Positions 6,491 to 13,597 of a DNA stretch of 32,052 nt are shown one piece after another. The DNA is from Alexandriicola marinus. GTDB lineage: Bacteria > Pseudomonadota > Alphaproteobacteria > Rhodobacterales > Rhodobacteraceae. The stretch lies in the NCBI RefSeq assembly GCF_004000435.1, contig NZ_RBVZ01000014.1:10393-42444 (forward strand), in the 5' to 3' direction. Both the position numbers and the translations under genes were made by a program. The notes beneath the pieces are model-generated. The model was not told the DNA's origin. It saw only the letters and a program-made list of their open reading frames with translations, and ran no database searches. Within the stretch, counting starts at the first letter, position 1. The number at the start of each line of letters is the position of its first letter.

Positions 6491-6980
6491 GTCTGGCCTC
6501 CTTGTGGTGATGCCCTATCCGGTCTGGTGCCGAAAATTGGGGCGGGGTTTCTGGCGAGGACCGCGAAGCGTCCCTCTCCTGAAAGCCTGCCTCCCGGCGA
6601 GGGCAGGAGGGGGGCCCGCGCAAGCTCCATGACAAGGAAGGGGGGGAGGGGGATCACCCGGCCACGCAGCTCGGCCCCCGGCCGAGACCGTGGTTGGGGA
6701 CACCCCCCCTGACGCCGCTCATGGGGCTTGCGTGGGGGAACCGGCGGTTCCCGATACGGACAGGGCGCGCTCGCGCGGCCTGGCCCAAGGATGCAGGGGG
6801 CGTTCGGCTTGCCCGAACCCCCCCTGCCAGTGTGATCCCCGCGCGAGCGCGGCGATCACAGATTATCGTCCAAGGCCCAAAAAAAGGCCAGCGCGAGGCT
6901 AGCCTAGTCTGCGGGGATTTCCGCACAGGAAGTTCAATTGAACGAGGCGTCGGGGCAAACTACGTGCCTCAGGACAGTCC
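6491..6980. other. Gene-free region with hairpin cluster
   Basis: I see no gene. It contains strong stems at 6586-6607 (CCTGCC/GGCAGG), 6662-6693 (CCACG and CTCGGCC with GGCCGAG and CGTGG), 6736-6752 (GGGAACC-ggc-GGTTCCC), 6793-6827 (14 bp with one C-C mismatch) and 6831-6860 (13 bp with one C-C mismatch). A perfect palindrome GTTCAATTGAAC lies at 6932-6943. This is the boundary between the plasmid gene block and the amino-acid operon, and could be a promoter region, a transfer or replication origin, or a scar. Confidence 0.7.
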
Positions 6981-8126
6981 TCAAGCAAGCATATCCTTCA
7001 ACGCCGCCACCACCAAATCTGCATGCTCGACTGTGATCTTGTTGGATGACAACCGCACTCCCTCTATATGTCCTCTGGGAAGCATATAAAGCGGGGTATG
7101 AGACCCCTTTATGCGCCAGGCAGCAATCCGGTGCTCTCTGAGGTTCCTCACCACCTCTTCGGCGGGAATCTTTTTATGACGAAACGAAAATATACCTCCA
7201 CGGTTCCTACCAGGATCGATCGGTATGACCCCTTCAAGAGCGGAAACGCCTTCGCGAATTCGGAAAATGCCATCGTTTAGCCGATCCCCGCCATGCAGAG
7301 CCTCCTCGATGGCCCGTGACAAGCCGATGATGGCCCCGCAATTACGCTCCCCCATTTCGAGGAAGCGCGCATTTCCCATGTCTTTTTCGATCCGGCCATC
7401 GGCTTTGATATCAGAAAGGTGAAGATCGACAAATCCGGGAGACATCCTGGCTCTCAGCTGTGCTGAGACAAAGGCAAACCCGGTGCCCCGGGGGCCGCAC
7501 AGGAATTTACGCCCGGCACCAGTGAGCACATCGCAACCGGTTGCGTGGACATCAATCTGAACCTGACCAACAGCCTGGCAGGCATCCACGATGTAGACAG
7601 CTTGGTATCCCGAGAGGATTTCACCGATGGTCGCAACAGGATTTATGATGCCACAGCAAGATGGAACATGCACGACGGACACGAGCCCAACGTCATTTCC
7701 CATGTTTGATTGCAGCCATTCTAGGTCGATTTCACCTTTATCAGTACAGGGTATCGTGATCAGTTCGAGTCCTTCCCGTTCCGAGAGATCCTTCAGATAC
7801 TGAAGGTTCCCAGCGTATTCGTATTCGGTTGTAAGGATGCGGCGCGCGCCTTTAAACGAAAGTCGGCTCACGACTTCCGTCCACGCCCGGGTAGCGTTGT
7901 CGAAGATCGCGATGTCAGCCGCAACGCACCCTAAGAGGGTGCCAAGATTTTCGTAGACGCGCTCGTCAAGCTCGACGTGATGATCGAGCTCAGTGTCATA
8001 GGCCCCGACCTGCTGCTCGATTTTCAGGTATGTCGTAGTTGCGGCCAGAACCTCATCAGAAACGGGCCCCGATCCGGCCATGTTCAGATATGCGGTTGGA
8101 ACGCGCGGTGAGGTGAGTGCCGTCAT
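6981..8126 (-). CDS. Class V aminotransferase-fold PLP enzyme
   Basis: This 381-residue fold-type I PLP enzyme belongs to the aminotransferase class V / cysteine desulfurase-like superfamily. Asp181 (in YIVDACQAVGQ) would hold the PLP pyridine nitrogen, and Lys207 (in GAGRKFLCGPRGTG) would form the Schiff base. The N-terminal NMAGSGP and the FDNATRAW loop also fit. The superfamily covers transamination, desulfuration, epimerisation and C-S lysis, so the reaction cannot be read from sequence. The start at 8126 lies two bases after the proline dehydrogenase stop; the longer frame to 8267 would overlap that gene. It is the last gene of the azlC operon. Confidence 0.8.
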   Translation of the reverse strand: MTALTSPRVPTAYLNMAGSGPVSDEVLAATTTYLKIEQQVGAYDTELDHHVELDERVYENLGTLLGCVAADIAIFDNATRAWTEVVSRLSFKGARRILTTEYEYAGNLQYLKDLSEREGLELITIPCTDKGEIDLEWLQSNMGNDVGLVSVVHVPSCCGIINPVATIGEILSGYQAVYIVDACQAVGQVQIDVHATGCDVLTGAGRKFLCGPRGTGFAFVSAQLRARMSPGFVDLHLSDIKADGRIEKDMGNARFLEMGERNCGAIIGLSRAIEEALHGGDRLNDGIFRIREGVSALEGVIPIDPGRNRGGIFSFRHKKIPAEEVVRNLREHRIAAWRIKGSHTPLYMLPRGHIEGVRLSSNKITVEHADLVVAALKDMLA

Positions 8127-8128
8127 CT

Positions 8129-9130
8129 TCAGTAGTCCGCGCCGAAGACAACCCGGTCTGGGTTGTAGAAATCTGCCAGCGCCTGCAGGGCATTCGGCGG
8201 ATGCTCGGCAAGCCGGTGCAAGAAATGAAGAAGCCATTCTTCCCCGTAAACGCCGGTTATGCGGCACCGATGCCCCTCGTTGTTCAGTGTGTGGAAAAGA
8301 CTTGGGTTACATCCATGTAGCCCCTCCAGCTCTTCGGCCGCATCCAGGAGGCCGCGGGCATTCAACATGTCGATGATGGCAGGGTCATGCGTTGCGACAG
8401 CGAAACGAGACCCGGCCTCGGCGAGCTTCTCGATGCATTCCACATATCGAACATCCAGCTCTTTCCCGCGCGGCAGCGTCAGCGACGAGTGCTCATCATA
8501 GACACCCTTCACAAGGCGGATCTTACGCCTGGTCTTGATTAGCTTGGGCAGATCAACCTCGGTACGATGCATGTAGGCTTGGATAGTCAGACCAAGATTT
8601 TCATGCGAAGGGGCCAGCTGGTGAAAAGCATCCAGAATGGTGTCGGTCTGGGTGCTGCGCTCCATGCTAATCATAATCGTGGCACCTTGCTCGGCAGCCA
8701 CCTTCGCAATGCGCGCCGTATTCGTCATCGCGAGTTCGCGGCTTATAAGCATGCCGACACTGGAAAGATCAAAGCCAAGCTGTAGCCCATCCGAAAACGG
8801 GCGCCCGCGCGCATGTAAGAGGAAGCGGATGTTTTCCTCCACAACCTGCTCGACCTGACCGCCATCGGATATCTCCTCACCAACAAACTCGACGCCGGCG
8901 AGGTATCCCTTTACTGACAAAACGTCGAACTTATCGGCGGCTTCGGACATTGACTTGCCGATGATGTATCGCGCCACCGTTTCGGTGAAAAACTGCTTGA
9001 TGAATGGGTCGGCCGAGAACTTCTCACGGATTACAGGGTGAGCAGCGATTTTCCTGAGACCCTTTGCGACATCCTGATGCAAAGCATGAAGATTTTGCGA
9101 TGAAGCTTGACGGAATTCTGGCTTGGTCAT
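8129..9130 (-). CDS. Proline dehydrogenase-like flavoenzyme
   Basis: The 333-residue protein matches monofunctional PRODH, an FAD enzyme that oxidises L-proline to pyrroline-5-carboxylate. Motifs include GYLAGVEFVGEE (about 75-86), IQAYMHRTEVDLPKLI (183-198), IRLVKGVYDE (204-213), FAVATHD (243-249) and VYGEEWLLHFLHRLAEH (294-310). In characterised PRODHs the last segment is usually RRLAER-like and two arginines bind the substrate carboxylate. Here the first is His305 and only Arg306 remains, so the substrate may differ from proline. No P5C dehydrogenase is next to it. It overlaps nothing and is spaced four to ten bases from its operon neighbours. Confidence 0.8.
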   Translation of the reverse strand: MTKPEFRQASSQNLHALHQDVAKGLRKIAAHPVIREKFSADPFIKQFFTETVARYIIGKSMSEAADKFDVLSVKGYLAGVEFVGEEISDGGQVEQVVEENIRFLLHARGRPFSDGLQLGFDLSSVGMLISRELAMTNTARIAKVAAEQGATIMISMERSTQTDTILDAFHQLAPSHENLGLTIQAYMHRTEVDLPKLIKTRRKIRLVKGVYDEHSSLTLPRGKELDVRYVECIEKLAEAGSRFAVATHDPAIIDMLNARGLLDAAEELEGLHGCNPSLFHTLNNEGHRCRITGVYGEEWLLHFLHRLAEHPPNALQALADFYNPDRVVFGADY

Positions 9131-9133
9131 AAA

Positions 9134-9295
9134 TCAGGCTCCTTGTGCCAGCGGATGTTGGAGAAGGATGCGCTGAGCAAAGCTCGGTCGATTTGGATCG
9201 CGTTCCTCGCGCGAGATTTCATCCTTGTACTTTCTGACGTAGGAGATCAGCGTCTCTTCTTCAGGATGTCTCCGCGTGAAGATGCCGCCCCACAT
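9134..9295 (-). CDS. 53-residue small protein within the operon
   Basis: The frame begins MWGGIFTRRHPEEETLISYV, continues with a charged helix (RKYKDEISREERD), and ends with QRILLQHPLAQGA and TGA. It starts 10 bases after the desaturase stop and ends four bases before the proline dehydrogenase start, filling the gap exactly. The ribosome-binding site is weak (GTGGGATG), so it may be translated by coupling. I do not recognise a family. A short subunit or partner of the desaturase or dehydrogenase is a reasonable guess, and nothing more. Confidence 0.55.
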   Translation of the reverse strand: MWGGIFTRRHPEEETLISYVRKYKDEISREERDPNRPSFAQRILLQHPLAQGA

Positions 9296-9304
9296 TGCAT
9301 CCCA

Positions 9305-10210
9305 CTACCGATAGGACGGGTCCTCAAGGAGCACTTCGTGCGCCCTCTTGAGGTTGTAGAAGGGGATCGTCGGAAAGATGTGATGCACCAAGTGGTAGCG
9401 ATCATAGTGCCGGCCGAAGAGGAAATTCTCGACTGCCCAACCATGGCGGTTACGCGTCATGAGAAGGCGCTTATTCTCTGCCTCCGGCAGCGGGTAGTGC
9501 TCCGCGAGTTCAGCACACCAACCGATCGCGATGTAGGTTGTAAAACACGGTACGATCCAGAAAAGTAGGAATTCGAGCCAGATGTTGAACCAGGTCACCA
9601 GTCCTAAGACGACGATCCAGGTCGCAGCAAACATGATCCGGTCGCTCGTGACCGAGATCGGCATGCGGATGACAATCTTGTCCTTCGTGAAGAGAATGCG
9701 GTCCTGATAGATATACTTGATATACTCCCAGGATCGATACCCGATCAGAGCCAGAACGAGGTTCTTCAAGATGAACCGGCTGTGGCTTTCTTTGGCCTCG
9801 TATAGGCCCAGCAGAATGTGAAAATTGTAATCTGGGTCATCTTCCGGGTCGCCGAAATGACGATGGTGAAATCCCACGTGAGAATTTCTATAGGGCGTAA
9901 ACATGTGGAAGATCAGGTAAGACGTCAGAACCGTCCCGCCCAGGAAATTGAGCAGTTTGTTCTTGGCAAAGTGAAAATGCGCAGCCTCGTGAAGAATATT
10001 GGCAAAGGTGCGCTGCGCAGACCCGATGATAATGATGGCAAGCGGATAGAACCAATAGGATACTCCAACGCACAGATAAATCGACCCTGCGATGAGAGCA
10101 TATTCAAACGCGAGGGTGCGGACGGCGGCGACGTTGCTGGGCTCAGAGAAATGCTTGAGCTGGCGAAGAACATCCTTGCGTATTTCAAAATCGTGTTCGG
10201 CGTAGTCCAT
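9305..10210 (-). CDS. Membrane-bound desaturase/hydroxylase-type di-iron protein
   Basis: The protein (301 residues from the second ATG) carries the histidine boxes of the membrane fatty-acid desaturase superfamily: HEAAHFHF (about 75-81), HVGFHHRHF (112-120) and YHLVHHIFPTIP (273-284), with an extra His in ELAEHYP. Hydrophobic helices lie around 36-65, 87-104 and 194-235. The family uses a di-iron centre and O2 to desaturate, hydroxylate or otherwise oxidise lipids or small molecules. GGAGG sits two bases before the first ATG (10213) and five before the second (10210), so the second is preferred. Given its neighbours, the substrate may be an amino-acid derivative and not a lipid; this is inference. 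Confidence 0.8.
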   Translation of the reverse strand: MDYAEHDFEIRKDVLRQLKHFSEPSNVAAVRTLAFEYALIAGSIYLCVGVSYWFYPLAIIIIGSAQRTFANILHEAAHFHFAKNKLLNFLGGTVLTSYLIFHMFTPYRNSHVGFHHRHFGDPEDDPDYNFHILLGLYEAKESHSRFILKNLVLALIGYRSWEYIKYIYQDRILFTKDKIVIRMPISVTSDRIMFAATWIVVLGLVTWFNIWLEFLLFWIVPCFTTYIAIGWCAELAEHYPLPEAENKRLLMTRNRHGWAVENFLFGRHYDRYHLVHHIFPTIPFYNLKRAHEVLLEDPSYR

Positions 10211-10232
10211 CATAGCCTCCGAAAGTATTTTT

Positions 10233-10526
10233 TTACAGTAGGTTACTGACCAAAGCGAAAGTGATGACGCCCCCGATCATGGTCAGCACGACATTGTTGG
10301 TGTAAATCGCGATCATCAGGGTGATCGCCGCAGCCAGCCATCCAACTTGAGTGATGCTGGACAGGGATGAGGCAACGAGCGCCACAATCAAGAGCCCTGG
10401 AAGCTCATCGAGCACCCAAGCGAAGCGGGACCTCTGGATCATGTTCCCCGTGACCAGGCCAAGCACGCGGATCGCATAGGTAGCGACTGCCAGCCCCCCA
10501 ATCAGATACAGAATGTCATGGTTCAT
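10233..10526 (-). CDS. azlD: AzlD-family branched-chain amino acid transport subunit
   Basis: The 97-residue protein has about four short hydrophobic segments and the AzlD-type pattern (YLIGGLAVATYAIRVLGLV, LDELPGLLIVALVASSL, IYTNNVVLTMIGGV). AzlD is the small partner of AzlC; the AzlCD/YgaZH type exports branched-chain amino acids and analogues such as 4-azaleucine. The start at 10526 overlaps the end of azlC by 11 bases and is preceded by GGAGG within azlC. The longer frame to 10637 is rejected for lack of a ribosome-binding site. Confidence 0.85.
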   Translation of the reverse strand: MNHDILYLIGGLAVATYAIRVLGLVTGNMIQRSRFAWVLDELPGLLIVALVASSLSSITQVGWLAAAITLMIAIYTNNVVLTMIGGVITFALVSNLL

Positions 10527-11229
10527 GGTTCTGCCTCCTGACGAAGCGCAGTAACTGCATGAAAAGCAGTCCCCCGATCGTTGCGATGACGATGGAATTC
10601 GCTGTCGCAAATCCCAATCGGGAAGCAAAAATAGCAATCGCGAACGTGACAGCCCAAGGGGCTAGGTCGGACCGGCCCCGCCACATGCCTCGGCCCATAG
10701 CAATGAACGCAGCCGTAAAGGCGAAACCCAGGCCAAGTTTCTCAAGATCCGGCACTGTGGAACCAGCGATGGCACCCATAGTCGTCGATGTCACCCAGGT
10801 CAGGATCATTACCGCCCCGGCTTCAACCAGGAAGCGTGCGCCGATAGATCGGTCTTTGTTTGCTTCGGAGACCGTTAACGCCCAGCTTTCATCACTGGTG
10901 ATATGGATAGAAATGAGCTTCGCCCAAAGCGGCATCCCCTTGAGCATGTCGGCAATGGAAGCAATGATTCCGATGTAGCGCAGATTCAAAATAGCCCCTG
11001 CGAAGACTGCCCCCACGACACTTGATGTCGCAGCATACTGGTCAACTGTGACTATCTGCGCCGATCCGGCATGGACCAGCCCGCTCATGACAGGGACTGA
11101 CCACCAAGGTACGCCTAACTGAACAGCTAGGAACCCGAAGGCGAACCCGTAGAGGGCGGCACCCACGGCCAGGGGGAGGATGGCAACGAAGCCAGATTTG
11201 GTGACTGCTGCGGTGTACATAAACCGCAT
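10516..11229 (-). CDS. azlC: AzlC-family branched-chain amino acid exporter
   Basis: The 237-residue integral membrane protein has the AzlC hallmarks: an N-terminal ILPLAVGAALYGFAFGFLA helix, MSGLVHAGSAQIVTVDQ, AGAILNLRYIGIIAS, and the ITSDESWALTVSE loop. It is the first gene of the six-gene minus-strand operon. A perfect TATAAT lies on the minus strand at 11240-11245, ten bases before the ATG, so the transcript would be nearly leaderless, in agreement with the absence of a ribosome-binding site. The ATG at 11220 is an alternative start. The divergent Lrp/AsnC gene probably controls it. Confidence 0.85.
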   Translation of the reverse strand: MRFMYTAAVTKSGFVAILPLAVGAALYGFAFGFLAVQLGVPWWSVPVMSGLVHAGSAQIVTVDQYAATSSVVGAVFAGAILNLRYIGIIASIADMLKGMPLWAKLISIHITSDESWALTVSEANKDRSIGARFLVEAGAVMILTWVTSTTMGAIAGSTVPDLEKLGLGFAFTAAFIAMGRGMWRGRSDLAPWAVTFAIAIFASRLGFATANSIVIATIGGLLFMQLLRFVRRQNHEP

Positions 11230-11322
11230 AATTTGGTGGATTATATCAATATCATATAGCTTTTTTCCCCCAATATCGATTTTTCATTACACTTTATATG
11301 TGGCATGTGATCATACTCGATC
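11230..11322. promoter_or_regulatory. AT-rich divergent promoter region of azlC and the Lrp gene
   Basis: This 93-bp spacer is strikingly AT-rich for this window. The azlC side has TATAAT on the minus strand at 11240-11245 with a poor -35, as expected for an activator-dependent promoter. The Lrp side has TATATG at 11295-11300. Lrp/AsnC proteins bind AT-rich, bent DNA, so the regulator likely acts here. Confidence 0.6.
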
Positions 11323-11775
11323 ATGGATGGTTTGGATCGAAAAATTCTTGCTCTTGTTCAAAGCGACTCACGGATCACGATCCAGGAACTCGCGGAAAGA
11401 ACGGGCGCTTCCACCGCTTCTGTTCAGCGCCGACTTCGCGCCATGCGCGAGGCCGGTACCATCAAACGGGAGGTCGCATTGCTCGACCAACAGGCCCTCG
11501 GCCTTGGGATTACGGCAGTTGTCTCGGTGGATCTTGAGCGGGACAGCGTCGAACAGACGGAAACCTTCAAGCGGAAGGCCAAAAACGACCCTCACGTCAC
11601 AAATTTCTATTGTATCGCAGGGGACTCGGACTTCGTCATGATCGTCGTAGCGAAAAACATTCAAGACTATGAAGCCTTTACGCAGCGGTTTTTCTTCGCT
11701 GATAAGAATGTCAGGAAATTCCGGACTTCCATCGTTGTCTCCACAGTCAAGGCCACTTTGGAGATGCCGCTTTGA
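11323..11775 (+). CDS. Lrp/AsnC-family transcriptional regulator
   Basis: The 150-residue protein has the N-terminal winged HTH (LDRKILALVQSDSRITIQEL, then RTGASTASVQRRLRAMREAG) and the C-terminal RAM/AsnC ligand-binding domain (HVTNFYCIAGDSDFVMIVVA). It is divergent from azlC. In alphaproteobacteria the Lrp-type PutR controls proline catabolism, and in Bacillus AzlB (Lrp-type) controls azlCD, so a proline- or branched-chain-like effector is plausible. No clear ribosome-binding site precedes the ATG. Confidence 0.85.
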   Translation: MDGLDRKILALVQSDSRITIQELAERTGASTASVQRRLRAMREAGTIKREVALLDQQALGLGITAVVSVDLERDSVEQTETFKRKAKNDPHVTNFYCIAGDSDFVMIVVAKNIQDYEAFTQRFFFADKNVRKFRTSIVVSTVKATLEMPL

Positions 11776-11786
11776 ATGGATAGTCA

Positions 11787-11804
11787 CTTTCGCTGCTGCG
11801 AAAG
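11787..11804 (+). terminator. Hairpin after the Lrp gene
   Basis: CTTTCGC-tgct-GCGAAAG perfect 7-bp stem, 12 bases past the stop, with no T-run. The rest of the spacer to 12031 is GC-rich with another inverted repeat (TGCGCCGC...CCCG with CGGGCGGCGCA) and no gene I can support. Confidence 0.5.
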
Positions 11805-12031
11805 CGACCGTTACCCGGATGGGCCGAGACTGGCCCCCTGACAGGACCATGCGCCGCGCCGCCCGGTGGCTCGGGACGAGACGGCGGGCGGCGCACCTTG
11901 GCGCAGGGACGGGCAGGGGGAAAGGCTCGGGGCGCAGGCCGCTTGCCGGCCGAAGCCTAGGGCGCGGTCCTGGGCGGGCGTGTCCTCGAGCAACCGCACG
12001 AGGTCACGAACGACCGGGATTCGTCATGAAA

Positions 12032-13231
12032 CTACCCTTTCTCGAAGAATCCCGGATGATCCTGATGCACCCCATAGCTGACGACTCTCTGACCAAACCG
12101 GCGATTGATCCGGTCAATGGTTTCCGCCAGCTTTTCCCGCTTGTTCGCCTCACCCGGCGCCAGCGGCAGAAACAGCTCGCCCGGCCGTTCGGAAAGCGGG
12201 ATGACTTCGCCCAGGTGAACGCCGATTGACAGCACATAGCCGTGACGCTCGTGGCGAAACTGCACCCATTCGGCTTCGAACAGCTTCAGGAAAATCGCGG
12301 AATCCTGACTCGGCGTCAGGGTTTTCGCGCGAGACCAACCGCGGCCTTCAGGAAGACGGATCATAAGGGAAAACCGCCGGGCGCAAAATCCGTCACGGCG
12401 CATTCGCTCGACCGCTTTTTCAGTCAGCCATCGGCCAACCGGTCGCGCGGCATCGGGCCGACGATACTGCGGAGCGAGAACCTTCGAGTTGCCGTAGCCG
12501 TTTCGCTGCGTCGGCAAGAGCGGAATCTCCATGCCCTGCAAGGCTCGAACGAAACGCTCACCTTCGACGGAGCGCCAAATCTGCCGGGCGTGGCGAGGAT
12601 CGAGCGCATAGAGTTCCGCGACGCCCCAAACGGCTGCACGCTGCAACCGGGCTTTGATGCCGTGCGAAATCCCCGGCAGATCGTCAAGCGACAGATGCGC
12701 GATACGGTCGGGCATGTTTTCCGGGGCAAGCCATTGCAACCCGTCCGGTTTTTCGAGCTTGCCCGCGATCTTCGCAAGCAGGTGGTTCGGCCCGATGCCC
12801 ACGGAACAGCGCAGCTCCGATCCGACCTGTTCGCGAATTGCGGCCTTCAACCGGCGGCCGAGATCGAGCGCGGCCGACAGCTCCGCTGTCTGGCCGCCGA
12901 GGGCGACCTGAAATTCATCGACGGAGCGGACGGCTTGAAGCTCTGCGATCTGGTCGATGACGCCGGCGATCTTCTGGTTCACGCGAACGTAGAGGCGGTG
13001 GCGGCTCGGGCGGAAAATGATGCCTGGGCACAACCGGCGCGCGTCGTAGACGCGCGTTCCGGTTTTGACGCCGAAGGCTTTGGCCTCATAGGACGCCGCG
13101 ACACAGGCTCCCGATTCGGCGCTGATAGCGGTAATGCCGACAGGTTTACCGCGCAGCGACGGATCGGCCTGCTGCTCCACGCTGGCGAAAAAGCTATTCA
13201 TATCAATGTATAGAGACCGCATCGGGGTCAT
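12032..13231 (-). CDS. Y-family DNA polymerase (DinB/UmuC type)
   Basis: The 399-residue translesion polymerase has catalytic Asp10 in LYIDMNSFFASVEQ, the SYEAKAFGVKTGTR finger segment, catalytic Asp105-Glu106 in SVDEFQ, GIGPNHLLAKIAGK, and a helix-hairpin-helix LPGISHGIKARL. The C-terminal little-finger part runs to GFFEKG. It reads as UmuC-like, but no umuD is adjacent. An SOS box lies about 35 bp upstream, shared with the divergent gene, so it should be damage-inducible. A weak AGGAT precedes the start. Confidence 0.85.
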   Translation of the reverse strand: MTPMRSLYIDMNSFFASVEQQADPSLRGKPVGITAISAESGACVAASYEAKAFGVKTGTRVYDARRLCPGIIFRPSRHRLYVRVNQKIAGVIDQIAELQAVRSVDEFQVALGGQTAELSAALDLGRRLKAAIREQVGSELRCSVGIGPNHLLAKIAGKLEKPDGLQWLAPENMPDRIAHLSLDDLPGISHGIKARLQRAAVWGVAELYALDPRHARQIWRSVEGERFVRALQGMEIPLLPTQRNGYGNSKVLAPQYRRPDAARPVGRWLTEKAVERMRRDGFCARRFSLMIRLPEGRGWSRAKTLTPSQDSAIFLKLFEAEWVQFRHERHGYVLSIGVHLGEVIPLSERPGELFLPLAPGEANKREKLAETIDRINRRFGQRVVSYGVHQDHPGFFEKG

Positions 13232-13265
13232 GCGTCACGATCCTGCTTGTCGAGAAATGCCATAT

Positions 13266-13280
13266 GTTCTTATTTTGTTC
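13266..13280. promoter_or_regulatory. SOS box (LexA operator)
   Basis: GTTC-TTATTTT-GTTC is an exact GTTC-N7-GTTC match to the alphaproteobacterial LexA operator. It lies between the divergent Y-polymerase and the 101-residue gene. For the plus gene, TTGTCG (13247-13252) and TATTTT (13271-13276), 18 bases apart, would start transcription at about the ATG 13283, giving a leaderless mRNA with the operator over the -10. Confidence 0.85.
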
Positions 13281-13282
13281 TC

Positions 13283-13588
13283 ATGGTAGAACGCAAGGAT
13301 CAGCTTCGGAACGTGGCCTTCGGCGGCAATTGGTCAGAAGAAATTCTGATCGTGGGCGAGCTGCGCCAGGTGCTTGCCCTTGTCGAGACGGCCGCGGCCG
13401 ATTGCGCGGATCGAGATGTGGAAACAGAAGAATTTCTCGCGGCCATGCTCTATGTTCGGAAGAACATCGAGAAAGGGCCGATGCTGACAGGTGCCTTCTT
13501 CAAGGCGCTGCGGATCGAAAATCAAAGCCTGCGCCGGGCCGAGGCCCTGCGCGTGGCGAAGATGATCCGAGGATGGGCCGGACTGTAG
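13283..13588 (+). CDS. SOS-controlled small helical protein
   Basis: The 101-residue product (MVERKDQLRNVAFGGNW...) is largely helical, with no motif I recognise; it ends RVAKMIRGWAGL. The ATG at 13283 is chosen because it follows the SOS box and the predicted transcription start; TTG at 13247 would place coding sequence across the operator. It lies 9 bases before the SRAP gene, so the two form a damage-inducible operon. It is therefore a candidate DNA-repair accessory gene of unknown function. Confidence 0.65.
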   Translation: MVERKDQLRNVAFGGNWSEEILIVGELRQVLALVETAAADCADRDVETEEFLAAMLYVRKNIEKGPMLTGAFFKALRIENQSLRRAEALRVAKMIRGWAGL

Positions 13589-13597
13589 GGGCGCGGA

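Noticed and set aside
11811-11999. Minus-strand 62-codon frame between the Lrp gene and the Y-polymerase
   Set aside because: It has Arg/Ala/Pro/Ser-rich low-information composition, no ribosome-binding site, and lies across an inverted repeat.
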